NCBI GenBank assembly: GCA_022494885.1 | Contig: JAGVSM010003727.1 | Span: 1-64,000 of the forward strand | Direction of reading: 5' to 3' | Length of the DNA stretch: 64,000 nt | From: Micrasema longulum | Taxonomy: Eukaryota; Arthropoda; Insecta; Trichoptera; Brachycentridae | In this document: one piece after another, positions 40,437-50,660 of the stretch | Position numbering within the stretch: the stretch's first letter is position 1 | How the letters are laid out: each line of letters starts with the position of its first letter | Notes under the pieces: generated by a model | Seen by the model: only the letters and a program-made list of their open reading frames with translations | What the model was told of the DNA's origin: nothing | The model's database searches: none | Made by a program: the position numbers and the translations under genes

Positions 40437-41139
40437 TGTCGTTTCTTTTTTATCTGACTGTGTAAACATTATAAGTTAAATTAATTTTATATGGTAGATC
40501 GCTCGGTAAACTGTCAAAATCCATTCATTGAATATCTCATTAAGTATCGTATCAAATTCCCATATTTTCTATGTGAATCATCGCTAGTCTCCATTCACGA
40601 GGAGAGCGGGACAACAGTATAATGTATTGTGTTCTGTCCAGGGGCTTTACGCTGGACTCATTCGACTTCAGAATCGTATGCGACTTCCGTAAATTGACGA
40701 GTGGTTGTATTCTTGAACCATCGTTGTCGAAAACCGGACGACTTTATCTTATTCGACATTGACAATCGAATGCGACATCGCAACTTCAGCTGTCAAACTT
40801 CCTTGGTGTAGAAAGCTCGCTATTCGTGTTTGAATGACTAGTATTTTTTTTATATTTCAACTTAAAATTGACAACACTGATAAATTTTATGATGTCAGTG
40901 TATTAACAAATGAGAAACAAATATAAAAGCGCTTATTTTCAATAGCTTATTAAATGTAGTTTCACTACAAGAAACATGATTTTATCGCTCGTCAATGTCA
41001 AAATACGTATTTGAGAGATTTATACAAAATAACAGTATATTTATAATGTAAAAAATGATAATAATTGTTAATTAATAAATTGCAAACAAACTAGGAATCA
41101 CAAGAGATAACTATAACTATCTTCTTCTTCTTCTTTTCT
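40437..41139. other. Unclassified
   Basis: A GC-balanced stretch at 40620-40810 with repeated TCGACTTC / GAATCG / GCGACTTC words but no known element. The rest is AT-rich. Confidence 0.35.
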
Positions 41140-41600
41140 GAATAAATCCAGTTTCTCACAACGTCTATTTAATGCAGATTTAATTTTCGTGTTTAAGATG
41201 CTTAATAGTTTATTTCATGTCCCGACTATTCTTCAACAAATATCCCTTAATGTTCCTTCACGTCGACTCAGAAATAATGAAATTCTGTTCTTCGGTTATC
41301 ATAAGACTATTTATGGTTTCCATGCGCCTCTACCCAGAATGATTAGATTTGTAAATGAAAATCAAGATTTGGATTATTTTTATTATAAATTGAGTTTTTT
41401 TTACAAATAGACTGAAAAAATATTACCAATAAATTGACTGTATATTTGCAGAATAAACCTGGATTCCACTATGCCTGTCTAATGTATTAACTTGTCTTTT
41501 CTTTGTTGTATTGATTCTATTGTTTGTTATGATTGTTTTTCGTTAAATGATTTGTTAAAATTGGATATTGAATTGGACAAATTCGTCAAATAAAATAAAA
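41140..41600 (+). mobile_element. LINE family J-like 3' end (plus)
   Basis: The coding end 41189-41410 reads FKMLNSLFHVPTILQQISLN, VPSRRLRNNEILFFGYHKT, IYGFHAPLPRMIRFVNE, and stops at 41410. It is related to the 45.5-kb and 59.5-kb copies. The 3' UTR ends near 41600 in an A-rich tail. Confidence 0.8.
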
Positions 41601-42100
41601 AAAATTATAGTATCGAGTCTTTTTTTAAAAATCAAAAAATTTATTCCAAAATCGGAAAAAAAATGTATGAAGCCTATTTGAAAACTAAAATATGTTATAT
41701 GCAACTACTATGGGGAACAGGAAATCAAAATGTCATAAACAGACTACAAAGAGCAAAATAAAATATTAAATAATGTTTTAGGTATATCTAAATACTTGCA
41801 GACTGGCTGGATTTCCTCCCTAGGGAGTTATTTATATTTAAATTTGTTGCAACAGAGGGAAAACATTTTTGAGGAGAGAATACAGAAGTCTAAGCATTTA
41901 CAGGGCTTATGATCTGTCATTGGCTGGTTCTCAAACATCTCAAACGAAACAAGGGCAGTCGGGACTAATAATAAAGGGACTGAAATTATCCAATAAATTA
42001 CCAGACAAAATAACAAAAGACTCAAACAACCTTTACAAAACATGCTAAAATATCATCATTAACAATATAATATAAATAAAAAAATAATAAAATATAAAAT
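41601..42100 (+). mobile_element. LINE family N copy 2, interrupted by family X
   Basis: 41615-41778 encodes SLFLKIKKFIPKSEKKMYEA, YLKTKICYMQLLWGTGNQN, closely similar to the intact family N frame at 27.6 kb. 41935-42045 holds GLIIKGLKLSNKLPDKITK (the terminal 'G.K..N.LP' region) then a stop. A family X copy lies between. Confidence 0.8.
41779..41934. repeat. Family X, copy X12, inside LINE N
   Basis: AATACTTGCAGACTGGCTGG, GCAACAGAGGGAAAACATTT, TTACAGGGCTTATGATCTGT, CATTGGCTGGT. Only the first half of a forward arm. Its position inside a coding frame gives sharp limits. Confidence 0.85.
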
Positions 42101-42582
42101 ATTTATTTTTAATATTTATAGCATGAGCTTTGTGGTCAAATATTTTACTAAATATTATGAAAAAATTGTATAAAACCTTCGGTTTACGTTTGAAAAACAT
42201 CAAGAAATTTTGATATTCGTGTTAAAGAACACATGAAATGTCTTCACAACAATTATTTCTCTGAATTCGCAATTCACCTAATCAATTTTAATTGTGACTT
42301 AAAAAAAAAAATGGATTTAAAATCTTACATTCAAATAATAAAGGGTTAAAAGTAAATAATATGGAAATATTTCACATTAGGAAAGCTTGAAAAAAAACCT
42401 TTTTTTTTTTTCTTTAATCAAACAACCTTTCAATATAGCCCGTTATACGATGTTCTATAGTAATGGTCACCCTAAACCTATTAAACTCAAACTCCTCCTT
42501 CCATCTCCTTTCCTTTTTTTCAACTATTTCTTTAACGACATAAAATATTTTCATAATCTAATCAGTGCATCTAAAATATTTT
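42101..42582. other. Unclassified; contains the 35-bp repeat at 42416-42450
   Basis: Otherwise AT-rich without features. Confidence 0.4.
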
Positions 42583-42970
42583 GAGTTTGTCAAAATTTTC
42601 GTAGACATGAATTAGATTCAACTCCCTGGGTAGCTGTTAATATTAACATATTACAACAGAGATGAAGAAAATTTTAAAGAAGGTGATATAGAAGTCAAAG
42701 CATTTACAGGGCTTTTGACCTGTCATTGGCTAGTTTAAGTGGCCACTTTAAACTGTAAAAATTAAGGTTTCAGCTCTTTAACTTTATAAACATCAACAGA
42801 TAAAAGAATGGAAAGATTATAGATGTTCAAATATGGGCAGAATGGTGAATATTACTGAGTGTGTAAAGTGGCCACTTAAATCAGCCAATGACAGGTCGTA
42901 AGCCCTGTAGATGCCTAGACGTATATATTACCTTCTCTAAAATGTTCTTCATCTCTGTTGTAATATGTTT
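42583..42970. repeat. Family X palindrome, copy X13 (both arms)
   Basis: Terminal sequence TTTTGAGTTTGTCAAAATTT, then forward arm 42650-42765, then inverted arm 42772-42968 (GGTTTCAGCTCTTTAACTTT ... TGTTCTTCATCTCTGTTGTAA). The arms pair around a very short spacer. Confidence 0.9.
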
Positions 42971-43082
42971 ATCAGTGTATGTTTGTCCTAATCAGTGCAT
43001 GTGCTTATTAAAGTGCATATTATGTTGGTTTTATATTTTTGTAAAACAACTATGGTGAAGGTATATTGGTTTAATTGGTGTC

Positions 43083-43114
43083 CTGACGAAGAGGCGGATA
43101 CGTCTCGAAACCGG
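43083..43114 (+). ncRNA. Hairpin motif HH, copy 2
   Basis: CTGACGA, one unpaired A, stem GAGGC (43091-43095), loop GGATAC, stem GTCTC (43102-43106, one G-U pair), GAAAC (43107-43111), CGGT. Flanks share AGTGGTTA downstream with copy 3 at 59017. Confidence 0.55.
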
Positions 43115-43254
43115 TAGACGTAGAAAAGTGGTTATATAGAAATATTTAAAAACATTCAATGAAATATTAAGTATAATATGAAGACGTGTATTATGTCAAA
43201 GTCAAATCATAATTAAAAAGTGATGTAATAACTTATATTTACATATAAGTTATT

Positions 43255-43720
43255 AATTTAAAAAATACTTGGTACACTTTCATTTATTTATTTTGGCCAG
43301 TTAGCGCTTTCGCCCTCTAATAGGCATCTTCAGACTGGTGAATATACAGTGTAAGGTTAATTTATATAAAACTAAATATTATCTTAAGTGTAGGTACATT
43401 TGAAAATAAAAAGATACAATACGCAATATTTCAATGGAACAGAGTGAGAAAAATTATTGAAACATGTGTTGGCGATGTACTTTAAGAGAATATTCTATTA
43501 TATGAAAAATGTTTATTGTTTTATTACAATGTACAGGGTCTAACTAAGGGGGCTAATAAGGGTGAGTTTTTAAATTAATCTGCTGATTTATTAAAATTCT
43601 ATCGCAATTATTTTTTATCCTATTTATTTTTAAAATTTCCAATCTATCTAACTTTTGACAATGGAATTCCATCAAGAATTGTAGAAATAATTCAAATGAC
43701 ATAATTATAAACTTTCATTG
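43255..43720. repeat. Dispersed repeat R8, long copy
   Basis: Begins AAAAAATACTTGGTACACTT and ends ATGGAATTCCATCAAGAATT (43664-43683); both ends also occur in the 24.0-kb copy. Contains hairpin motif HH copy 5 on the minus strand. Confidence 0.7.
43304..43333 (-). ncRNA. Hairpin motif HH, copy 5
   Basis: Minus strand: CTGAAGA (43327-43333), U, stem GCCT, loop ATTAGA, stem GGGC, GAAA then GCGC (GAAAG rather than GAAAC). Confidence 0.5.
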
Positions 43721-44234
43721 AATCATTTTTTTTTTTTTAATGTGTTCCATGTACAAAATGTGGCAGGAGAGACAAAAATAATTACGTATTTGCTAGTGCT
43801 GTCACTTTTTTTTTTATTCGTCTTTGTAGTTCAATTGTCGCTGGTGTTTCAAGAATAGCAATTTGACAAAGCAATCGAGATGACCACTCGACTACTGTTG
43901 AGGGGGTGAAAAAACGTCGCATCTTTCCAGCATAAGGCCCCTGGACCTACGGTGACGCCATCCGTGACAAAACTTGATAACGTTAGGTTGTTCAGTTCAT
44001 TCTAGATTTTCCATCACTTTACCTGTGTGAGAATGTGTGTAAAATCGGTAACGGCCTCAAACAGTGCGGTCTTGAACGTCGCGGTTTTAAAATTATTTCA
44101 AGAATGTTCGAAACGACCAAGAGATGGGAAGGCCCTTTATTTTATTTTGCAAACGAACGAACCATCACGTCGTTTCCAATGGGGCTGGGCAGAGAGAATT
44201 GAACGCTATATCACTTTACAGCAGGGGCGAATTG
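43721..44234. other. Unclassified, GC-balanced in 43850-44230
   Basis: A plus-strand frame of 92 residues (44027-44305) has no known domain and runs into repeat R3, which argues against a host gene. Confidence 0.35.
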
Positions 44235-44350
44235 TTCATATGAGCGATTATGCGCAGCTTATTCTTATTCTTAGAAGTGGGGGTCAGTGCTATGCAAGCT
44301 CCTGACGTCACTGCGGCGTATGAAGATATATTGTGGCGGGTTCCCGTAAA
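44235..44350 (+). repeat. Dispersed repeat R3 (plus)
   Basis: GGGGGTCAGTGCTATGCAAG, CTCCTGACGTCACTGCGGCG, ATTGTGGCGGGTTCCCGT; inverse copy at 29855-29955. Preceded by GCGATTATGCGCAGCTTATT, the word that also starts R2. Confidence 0.7.
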
Positions 44351-44544
44351 TAGTTATGTGTTACTGTGTGGAAGGCGAGAGTTTACATTTTGATAAATCT
44401 CCCCCTCCAAGCCCAGATCGGTAAAGTATTGGGCTATTGGGTAGGGGGAGAGCTTTTTAACATCCTCAGGTTTAACTAGTGGTCCCCCGAGGATGAAGCT
44501 CCTTTAATAATGTAAAGTATCACATTCACATACAATGTGTGTAG

Positions 44545-45250
44545 GTGTTTCTTCTTATGCGCAGCTTACCATTATATTTGACTATCGATAATAATGTGTT
44601 TGTTTTAATTATGGAAAAGTAAAAAAAACTATTTATATTTATGAAAAATTAAGGTCACTGTTTATATCTTCCTCAAAAAATTAATACAACGCACCTAGAA
44701 ACTGGCCGATTTTTTCTTCATACGAAATGTATACTGTATTTTAGCATCTCTTAACCCAGTTGGTGTTTTTTCCTTCTGTAGTAAGCTCGCGGATTACAGA
44801 TATTATTAGAAGCTTCTGTATTTGGAGAATAGCATTTCGACCATTATTTCCTAAGGACCGTTTTCCTTTGACATATGATACCAGTTATTTTGTTTGCACT
44901 AGTGGCTCTCCGCTCGATGCATGTGCCAATTTTTAGCATTATTAATTTTTAGAAGGAATCGGGAAGGACGGTAGCGCTCCCGTGGCGGTGCTAAGTGTTA
45001 ACATTTTTGTTGCAATATTATTGGGAATATTTATAATGAATGTCATCGTTTCAAATTTTAAAACATTTACATAAATGTATTCTATTAATATAATGGTGTA
45101 CATCGCGAAATTATTAATTGTTGTTTATGTTTGATTGGTGGATTGTTAATAATACTTTTATTAATTAAAAATAAGTAGGTATTTATTCTTCCGCTGTCTT
45201 AATATATAGCTTACTTGTAAAAAGCCACCGCTCGCCACGGTTATACAAAC
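44545..45250 (+). repeat. Unclassified dispersed repeat R2, copy 2
   Basis: See 16385-17155. This copy has CTGGCCGATTTTTTCTTCAT, TTAACCCAGTTGGTG, GGATTACAGATATTATTAG, and ends TATAGCTTACTTGTAAAAAG, CCACCGCTCGCCACGGTTA. No ORF. Confidence 0.65.
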
Positions 45251-45464
45251 CTAGCTTCCTTTAAATTCATATGAGAGATGAGCCTTTCGGTTATTTAAAA
45301 TAAGTAGCAGTCACAACAGTTTCTAAATAACAGTAGCCACGACGTCTTAAACGAAACAAAAATCCTGCAACGAAAAGGGTTGCCACAGTTCATGCTTCTT
45401 TTAACTGATATTTTTATAACAGTTTAATTTGTAAATTAATAATATCCTAAATTTGTTGTGACAA

Positions 45465-45515
45465 AGAAGGAAAACATTTTTGAGAAGGAATATGGAAGTC
45501 TAAGCATGTACAGTC
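45465..45515. repeat. Family X fragment, copy X15
   Basis: GACAAAGAAGGAAAACATTT, TTGAGAAGGAATATGGAAGT, CTAAGCATGTACAG: the first third of a forward arm. Confidence 0.65.
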
Positions 45516-46235
45516 TAGGAATTGAATACTCTGATATACTGAACGATGAAATACTATAATCTATGTCTAGTATACGAGATTTGGGTATTATACTTGACAC
45601 TAAACTTTTCTTTACAAATCATATTGAACATGTTATCAATAAATCCTTAAAACTTCTTGGATTTATTAACAGAAGCACAGCTGACTTCAAAAATATCAAT
45701 ACCCTTAAAACTCTCTTCTGTTCTCTAGTTCGCCCGCACCTAGAGTATTCCTCTGTTATCTGGTCTCCATATTATGATGTTCACATCAAGAATATTGAAT
45801 CAGTTCAACACCGATTTTTGAGAAAGATGGGCTGGAGGTTGGGCTTATCCAGAGACCTATATACGTATAATGAGTTAGAAACTACCTTAAATATATCTTT
45901 TCTTCAAGACCGTCGAAATAAATCCGTCGTATTTAAAATTCTCAACTCACTCTTTGATGCGCCTGAACTACTGATCTCAATAAAATATCTCAACTAGAAA
46001 CCTCAGACAAAACTTACTCTTTCATACCGATAACCATAGAACTAACCATGGTTTTCATTCCCCTATGCCCAGAATTCTTAGGTCTGCCAACAAACTTACC
46101 AGTCTTGATTTCTTTGATAACAAGTTGTCTTCTTTCAAACGATCGCTGAATCAAATTAAATTATAAACACCTCTCTCTCGCTTCCACTCCCACAAAGTCT
46201 ACTATAAACCATTGAGTCTTTCTACTTTTTTTATA
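45516..46235 (+). mobile_element. LINE family J 3' end (plus), best copy
   Basis: Coding from about 45530 to 46165 and then 3' UTR to an A/T tail near 46260. Closely related to the minus copy at 17418-18130. Confidence 0.85.
45530..46165 (+). pseudogene. LINE family J RT C-terminus
   Basis: The frame from 45563 reads SIRDLGIILDTKLFFTNHIE, INKSLKLLGFINRSTADFKN, TLFCSLVRPHLEYSSVIWSP, VQHRFLRKMGWRLGLSRDL. After a one-base frame change near 45990 it continues RNLRQNLLFHTDNHRTNHG, SPMPRILRSANKLTSLD, LSSFKRSLNQIKL and stops. These are the thumb and C-terminal segments of a Jockey-like RT; the YADD box is missing by truncation. Confidence 0.9.
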
Positions 46236-46317
46236 ATCATTTTCTATATATAAATAAATACTCTATATTATTCTCAATGTTAATAAAAAGGGAAAATATT
46301 TAAAAAATATCCGTCTT

Positions 46318-46478
46318 TATCTGTCATTGGTTGGTTAAAGTGGCCACTTTACACACTGTGCTTCAATATTTCCTTTTCAAATTTTTTTCCCTCTCTGTTG
46401 CAAATTTTGATCTAAATGAATCCCTAGGTAGAAAATTCTGCCTGTCTAAAAACTAGGATATGCTCAAAATAGTGTGAA
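46318..46478. repeat. Family X, copy X14 (internally deleted)
   Basis: CTGTCATTGGTTGGTTAAAG, TGGCCACTTTACACACTGTG, jumping to an inverted end with TTTTCCCTCTCTGTTGC and CTGCCTGTCTAAAAACTAGG. Confidence 0.75.
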
Positions 46479-46519
46479 TTATGTCTCGACTAGTTTTTCT
46501 TTACAGTAGCAGTTGATTT

Positions 46520-46765
46520 TTTGGTGAAACTGTATCAACAGTTTCAGAAATATCGAAAGTTTCGAGTCACGAATGAAAGCCCTAGTCCAAAATATCTCAA
46601 CTTTCTATGTTTTGTAATTTTGCGGTTTAATTGTAAAAAAAAATATAGTGAATATGCGAAACTAAAAGACACTTTTTTTTTTTTTTTTTTTTTTTTATGC
46701 CTCCAAAAAAAAGACACTTGTCTTCATAAACAGTTTCGGGAAAGTGCGGGCAATTTGAAGCGTGG
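46520..46765 (+). repeat. Dispersed repeat R6, copy 1
   Basis: GCGGTTTAATTGTAAA, ATGCGAAACTAAAAGACACT, CATAAACAGTTTCGGGAAAG are shared with 62985-63140. Contains a T run of about 23 at 46674-46696. A possible coding pattern (YAKLK-D...Y/L-xQFRE) is shared by both copies but broken by homopolymers. Confidence 0.55.
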
Positions 46766-47229
46766 TTATTGAGTCTCGCGTTAACTTCTACACAACACGT
46801 ACGAGATCACAAAGCGTTTTATGTACTATACTATGGTGTAAAATACTAATGAAAACGAATTGGCCACCCGAGTAACCGCATAACCGTGTGACTAGTTGCC
46901 TGTTTTGTGAATGGACTGACACAAGCGCAGTCATCCGTTTCGGAAGCTGAGATAATCCCCGCGATAGTCTATCGCCTGTCGGATAGTCCATGGCCCATGG
47001 CGCATTAAGTGGTGTCGATTTCGTATTCGACCGATCATCGAATGATTGATGAAGAAACAAATCAAATACTTCACAAAGATCAACGTTGAAAGCATCCACC
47101 ACATACCCGAATCCGTTTCAAATATTAATGCCTTACTTTGGATTCATTCTTACTAGCAAGCGATTCAAAGCATTATAATATTTCTTCCTCTACCAACCAA
47201 AGTCAGTAAGGAAAACCGCGAACAAATCG
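46766..47229. other. Unclassified
   Basis: GC-balanced stretch 46780-47110 with a 104-residue minus frame (46788-47102) of unknown nature; no domain recognised. Confidence 0.35.
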
Positions 47230-47480
47230 GTACCTCAGAGGCAGCCGGATGCAAATTCAGAATTTGATGAAATGATATTTCGATTTTTGTGTTCAGTTTA
47301 TGATCATGTTCGTTGATTTTGAAGAAATGTAAGTCTTACAATAAAAGTACCAATGTATTAAGATACCAAAAATACAAATTAATGATATAAATTATTAGAA
47401 ATCACTAAGAGAAAGTAGATTCCTTAGGCTTTTGTTGAACGTTTAGCGTTTGGATTTGCATCCATCTGCCTCTGAGGTAC
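47230..47480. mobile_element. MITE candidate, 251 bp, with 26-bp terminal inverted repeats
   Basis: Left end GTACCTCAGAGGCAGCCGGA-TGCAAA (47230-47255). Right end, reverse-complemented from 47480, GTACCTCAGAGGCAGATGGA-TGCAAA. Only two mismatches in 26. The interior is AT-rich and non-coding. No clear target duplication beyond the flanks. Confidence 0.75.
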
Positions 47481-47589
47481 AAAAATATTAACATTTAAAA
47501 CGTTCAATTCACTGTCGCTGTAAACTGTAGGAACAAGAAGTATAAATTAAATAAATAAATAAATGATAACCTAAACTTGAAAATAAGGC

Positions 47590-48052
47590 AAATATTGGTA
47601 AATTGTTATGTGTGGTCTGTATTGTTGTATAGCTGTGAGACTTAGACTCTGAAGGTGAACACTACGAATAGGCTGGAGGCATTTGAGATGTGGTTGCATC
47701 GCAAAACGCTTAAGATATCTTAAACAGACCTAATAACGAACCCAGAAGACTTAGGTCGAGCTAAAACGAAAAAAGAACTCTTAACCACTATAAAAGTTCG
47801 TAAAATTTAGTATCTGGGGCATATAATGCGTGGAGAAAAGTACCTCTCGCTTCATTTAATTTTGAAGGGCAAGATTGAGGGTCACCGAGGGTTTGGAAGA
47901 AGACAGATGTCCTAGCTGCGTAATATACGAGGCTGGATTGTATTCAAGACTGGAGCCGATTTGCCGGGCATCACTGGGCAAAGATACTTTTGCCAAAGTG
48001 ATTGCCAACTTCGAGGATTCTTGACAGGGCACTAAGAGAAGAAGAAGAAATG
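47590..48052 (+). pseudogene. RTE-like LINE RT C-terminal remnant
   Basis: VNCYVWSVLLYSCETQTLKV, RLEAFEMWLHRKTLKIS, then (after stops) KVRKI-YLGHIMRGEKYLS, LILKGKIEGHRGFGRRQMS, LRNIRGWI. The order 'YGCETWTL ... YLGHI.R ... GKIEG.RG.GRR' is characteristic of the C-terminus of endonuclease-RT proteins of RTE-like LINEs. At least three stops. Confidence 0.8.
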
Positions 48053-48084
48053 AATAAATCCGCCACTCAGTTCAAACCCCTTCA

Positions 48085-48800
48085 TGTCGACCGTCATCAT
48101 CATCATTGCCTTTCCGGTCCTAATGGTGCATAGGGCACTGCTGTTATGTTATTTTCCACTCATTCTATTATCTTAGTTACTGTGTATTCTTCTTTATTTA
48201 TTCTATTCTGTGATTCATGTAACGGTCACTGTTTACACCATAATCTTGTATAACTTCCCTATTATCAACACCCCTGTATCACGTCAGTACTTGTACATCA
48301 TACAATCTTGTATACACTTTCTTTATTAATACTATTACGTATCATGTCGATACATGTACACGGAGCATGGTCGGGCAGCGAACTATGTCCAGACTTTATT
48401 ATCTTATTTGTATAATATCATAATATAAGGGCGTGTAAGCCCCATTCACTGAGAGAACACTACAGTAGTCACTAGAAGCATAACCTCAGCATTTTTGTGT
48501 GGGAATTAAATGTTATTTTGAGAAGAAATTACATTTTTATTATTTACACCTACCTAGCACCTAACACTGCAGTGGTACACTAATCGGAGCGTATCTTGAT
48601 CAATTTTGTTACATGAATGTAAGATGATCAGTCTTGCGCTTAAGGTACCAGCCCAGGGACTATGCAATATTCTAATGTGAAAACACCCTTTTAAATAAAT
48701 ATTTAAAATCAACCATGTCGGGAATCGAACCCAAAACCTCTTGCATGGTAGCCAAATTCATTTATCATAACGCCAGAACGCTGACAAAGGCGACGAGGCT
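48085..48800 (-). mobile_element. SINE family III (minus), interrupted by a solo LTR
   Basis: (ATC)n at 48095-48110 and TCCTAATGGTGCATAGGGCA, then a 425-bp foreign block, then AGTGGTACACTAATCGGAGC, ACCAGCCCAGGGACTATGC, TCGGGAATCGAACCC (B box, about 48720) and GCATGGTAGCC. The order matches the uninterrupted copy at 59182-59446. Confidence 0.85.
48142..48566 (+). mobile_element. Solo LTR candidate 1 (425 bp)
   Basis: Starts TGTTA and ends TAACA, so it has the canonical TG...CA with a 5-bp inverted end. It is flanked by CTGC on both sides (48138-48141 and 48567-48570), a 4-bp target duplication. The SINE it interrupts is continuous in the 59.2-kb copy. TATAAGG at 48424 could be the promoter, and ATTAAA near 48507 the poly-A signal. 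It is probably from a Gypsy or Bel-Pao type element (4-5-bp duplications). No internal region. Confidence 0.75.
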
Positions 48801-49078
48801 TTATGTCCACAGGGATAAAAAATGTAAATATCTACTCTCTAGAGCACCAGAATAGCCCCAGGTGACCATCGAGGCCAGCCACCGGCGGCGCACTCAAGAG
48901 CAGCAGCACTAGCCCAAAGACTTCTGGTTGCAGATCTAAATATCGAGGAAGTGGATGGTAACAGGGGGCGTTCTTGGTTAGTTTTTGAGAAACACCGTCA
49001 TCTAATATTAGGGACGTATGCCATATTCGGTAAATCTCATCTATAATTTCAGGAAAATGTATTTAAAATTCAATGGTA
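48801..49078. other. Unclassified GC-balanced sequence
   Basis: 48860-49000 is GC-rich (AGGCCAGCCACCGGCGGCGC) without a recognisable frame. Confidence 0.3.
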
Positions 49079-49770
49079 ATAAAATCGACTACTACTACTA
49101 CTACTACCATCACGCCATTTCCCCGTAGGGGTAGGCAGAGAGAATGGACCGCCACACACGTCTATCCTGGCATACATTCCTAGCTTCTTCCACATTCATA
49201 CATCTTGTCATACACGCCCTTCGGTTCTGTCTGCTTTTGACATGACCAGACTTAAGATTTTGGTTTATCTGATCATGCCACGTCTTCCTTGGTCGTCCTC
49301 GTCTAACGTTGCCGTTCATTTTTGCCATATATACTTGTTTTACCATTCTCTCGTCGTCCATTCGTTCTACGTGACCAAACCATCTCAGAGACCCTTTCTT
49401 AATCTTATCAATTATACTTGTCTCAGATTTACACTCGCCTGATTTCATCATTCGTAACCCTGTCATACATTGATTTCCCACACATTCGTCTAAGAGATCG
49501 CATTTCAACCGCGTTCACTCGGCTTTCATCCTTCCTCTGCCAGTTCCATGTTTCACTTTCAAACATAAGTGTTGGGACTAAAACTCCGTTGTGCACTGCC
49601 AGTTTAGCTTCGATTGGCATATTTTTATTAGAAATTACTGTTCTTAGTGCTCCGTTCATTTTGTTGCCCGCATTCACTCTTCTTTCAACATCTTTTTCTA
49701 CTCTTCCATCTCTTGAAAACATGCTTCCCAGATACACAAATTCTTCTACTTGCTCGAGGCATAAAATCGA
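49079..49770 (-). mobile_element. RTE-like LINE copy 1 with 10-bp target duplication
   Basis: ATAAAATCGA flanks at 49079-49088 and 49761-49770. The minus-strand 3' end is a (TAG)n microsatellite (plus: ACTACTACT, 49089-49107), typical for RTE-type LINEs that end in short tandem repeats. 5'-truncated. Contains the RT pseudogene below. Confidence 0.9.
49110..49737 (-). pseudogene. RTE-like LINE RT C-terminus
   Basis: Frame 1 (49429-49737): YLGSMFSRDGRVEKDVERRV, NGALRTVISNKNMPIEAKLA, LMFESETWNWQRKDESRVN, MRSLRRMCGKSMYDRVTN. Frame 2 (49110-49508) continues IIDKIKKGSLRWFGHVERMD, RRGRPRKTWHDQINQNLK and ends SAYPYGEMA. A frameshift near 49440-49500 separates them. 'YLGS.f..DG' and 'L.WFGHV.RM...GRPR.TW' are hallmarks of endonuclease-RT proteins. 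The RT active site is upstream of the truncation. Confidence 0.9.
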
Positions 49771-50494
49771 ACCACGTAATAAAATATTCTTCCAAACACT
49801 TACTCTAAAAACTGATTCAATTTTAACCTTTTTTTGTGGAATTGGTTCTTAGTGGACACTAGTCTTAGCGCTAATCGTATCAGATGCTCGTATGACCACG
49901 AGGTATGTGTGAGAGACTATTGAGTTACACCTATAGTGCTGTGGTCACCGTCATAATGATATGGTTTAATATTTTTATAAGAATTGTACACAAAACAGTT
50001 ACTGAGTCTTTAACATATTAAATTCTGTTTTAGCAGTGGCGGCTGTTAATTTCTCTAAAATTTTATTGAGCACGCGGAAACATCGACTGACACAACAGAG
50101 TATATAACCAAATGGTCATTTAATAAGAGTAATTGATTTAATGAACTTTCAACTTAAAACATAAAACGAATTTTATTTTACATAATACGAATATTTTTAT
50201 ATCATAATATTCGATGTTTTAAAGATAATGTCAGTCAAATATCCACGATAGAGTTGTTTAATCCTAGCCCCAATTTTCATTAGTTCTCTCATTAGATGAG
50301 CAAAGTAGGGTATTTTTTTTTACTACAGCGGTAACACTAACGAAATGTTCATTTTGTTTCTTCGACAATCTGACAGATACAATAATTCAATTTTTAAGTA
50401 ATGCATTTGTTACATACACATTCATTCGCTAATTACACACGAAATGTAATTGCATCCTGTTTCTTTAAGATTCCAGCAGTATTTCTACACTTTA
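49771..50494. other. Unclassified AT-rich sequence
   Basis: No repeat or protein recognised. Confidence 0.4.
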
Positions 50495-50660
50495 AAAGGC
50501 CACAACACGGCATAGTTGAATTCAAATCAGAAGTTGCGTACTGAGCGACGTCTACAAAGAAACCAATGGGTCAAAACGTAAACCTACTCATTTATGAGTA
50601 GTTTATTTGCCTTTTGTTTGATGTGTGTATGGGGTTTCTGGACTATTCTTCATTCCAATA
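50495..50660 (+). repeat. Dispersed repeat R5, copy 4 (most complete)
   Basis: ACGGCATAGTTGAATTCAAA, TCAGAAGTTGCGTACTGAGC, GACGTCTACAAAGAAACCAA, CTACTCAT-TT-ATGAGTAG hairpin (about 50584-50601), GGGGTTTCTGGACTATTC. It abuts family X copy X16. Confidence 0.85.

Noticed and set aside
43083..43114. Calling the HH hairpins true hammerhead ribozymes
   Set aside because: An extra base before stem II in all copies and no verified stems I and III; kept only as hammerhead-like.
44027..44305. 92-residue plus-strand ORF as a host gene
   Set aside because: Its 3' third lies in dispersed repeat R3 and no domain is recognisable.
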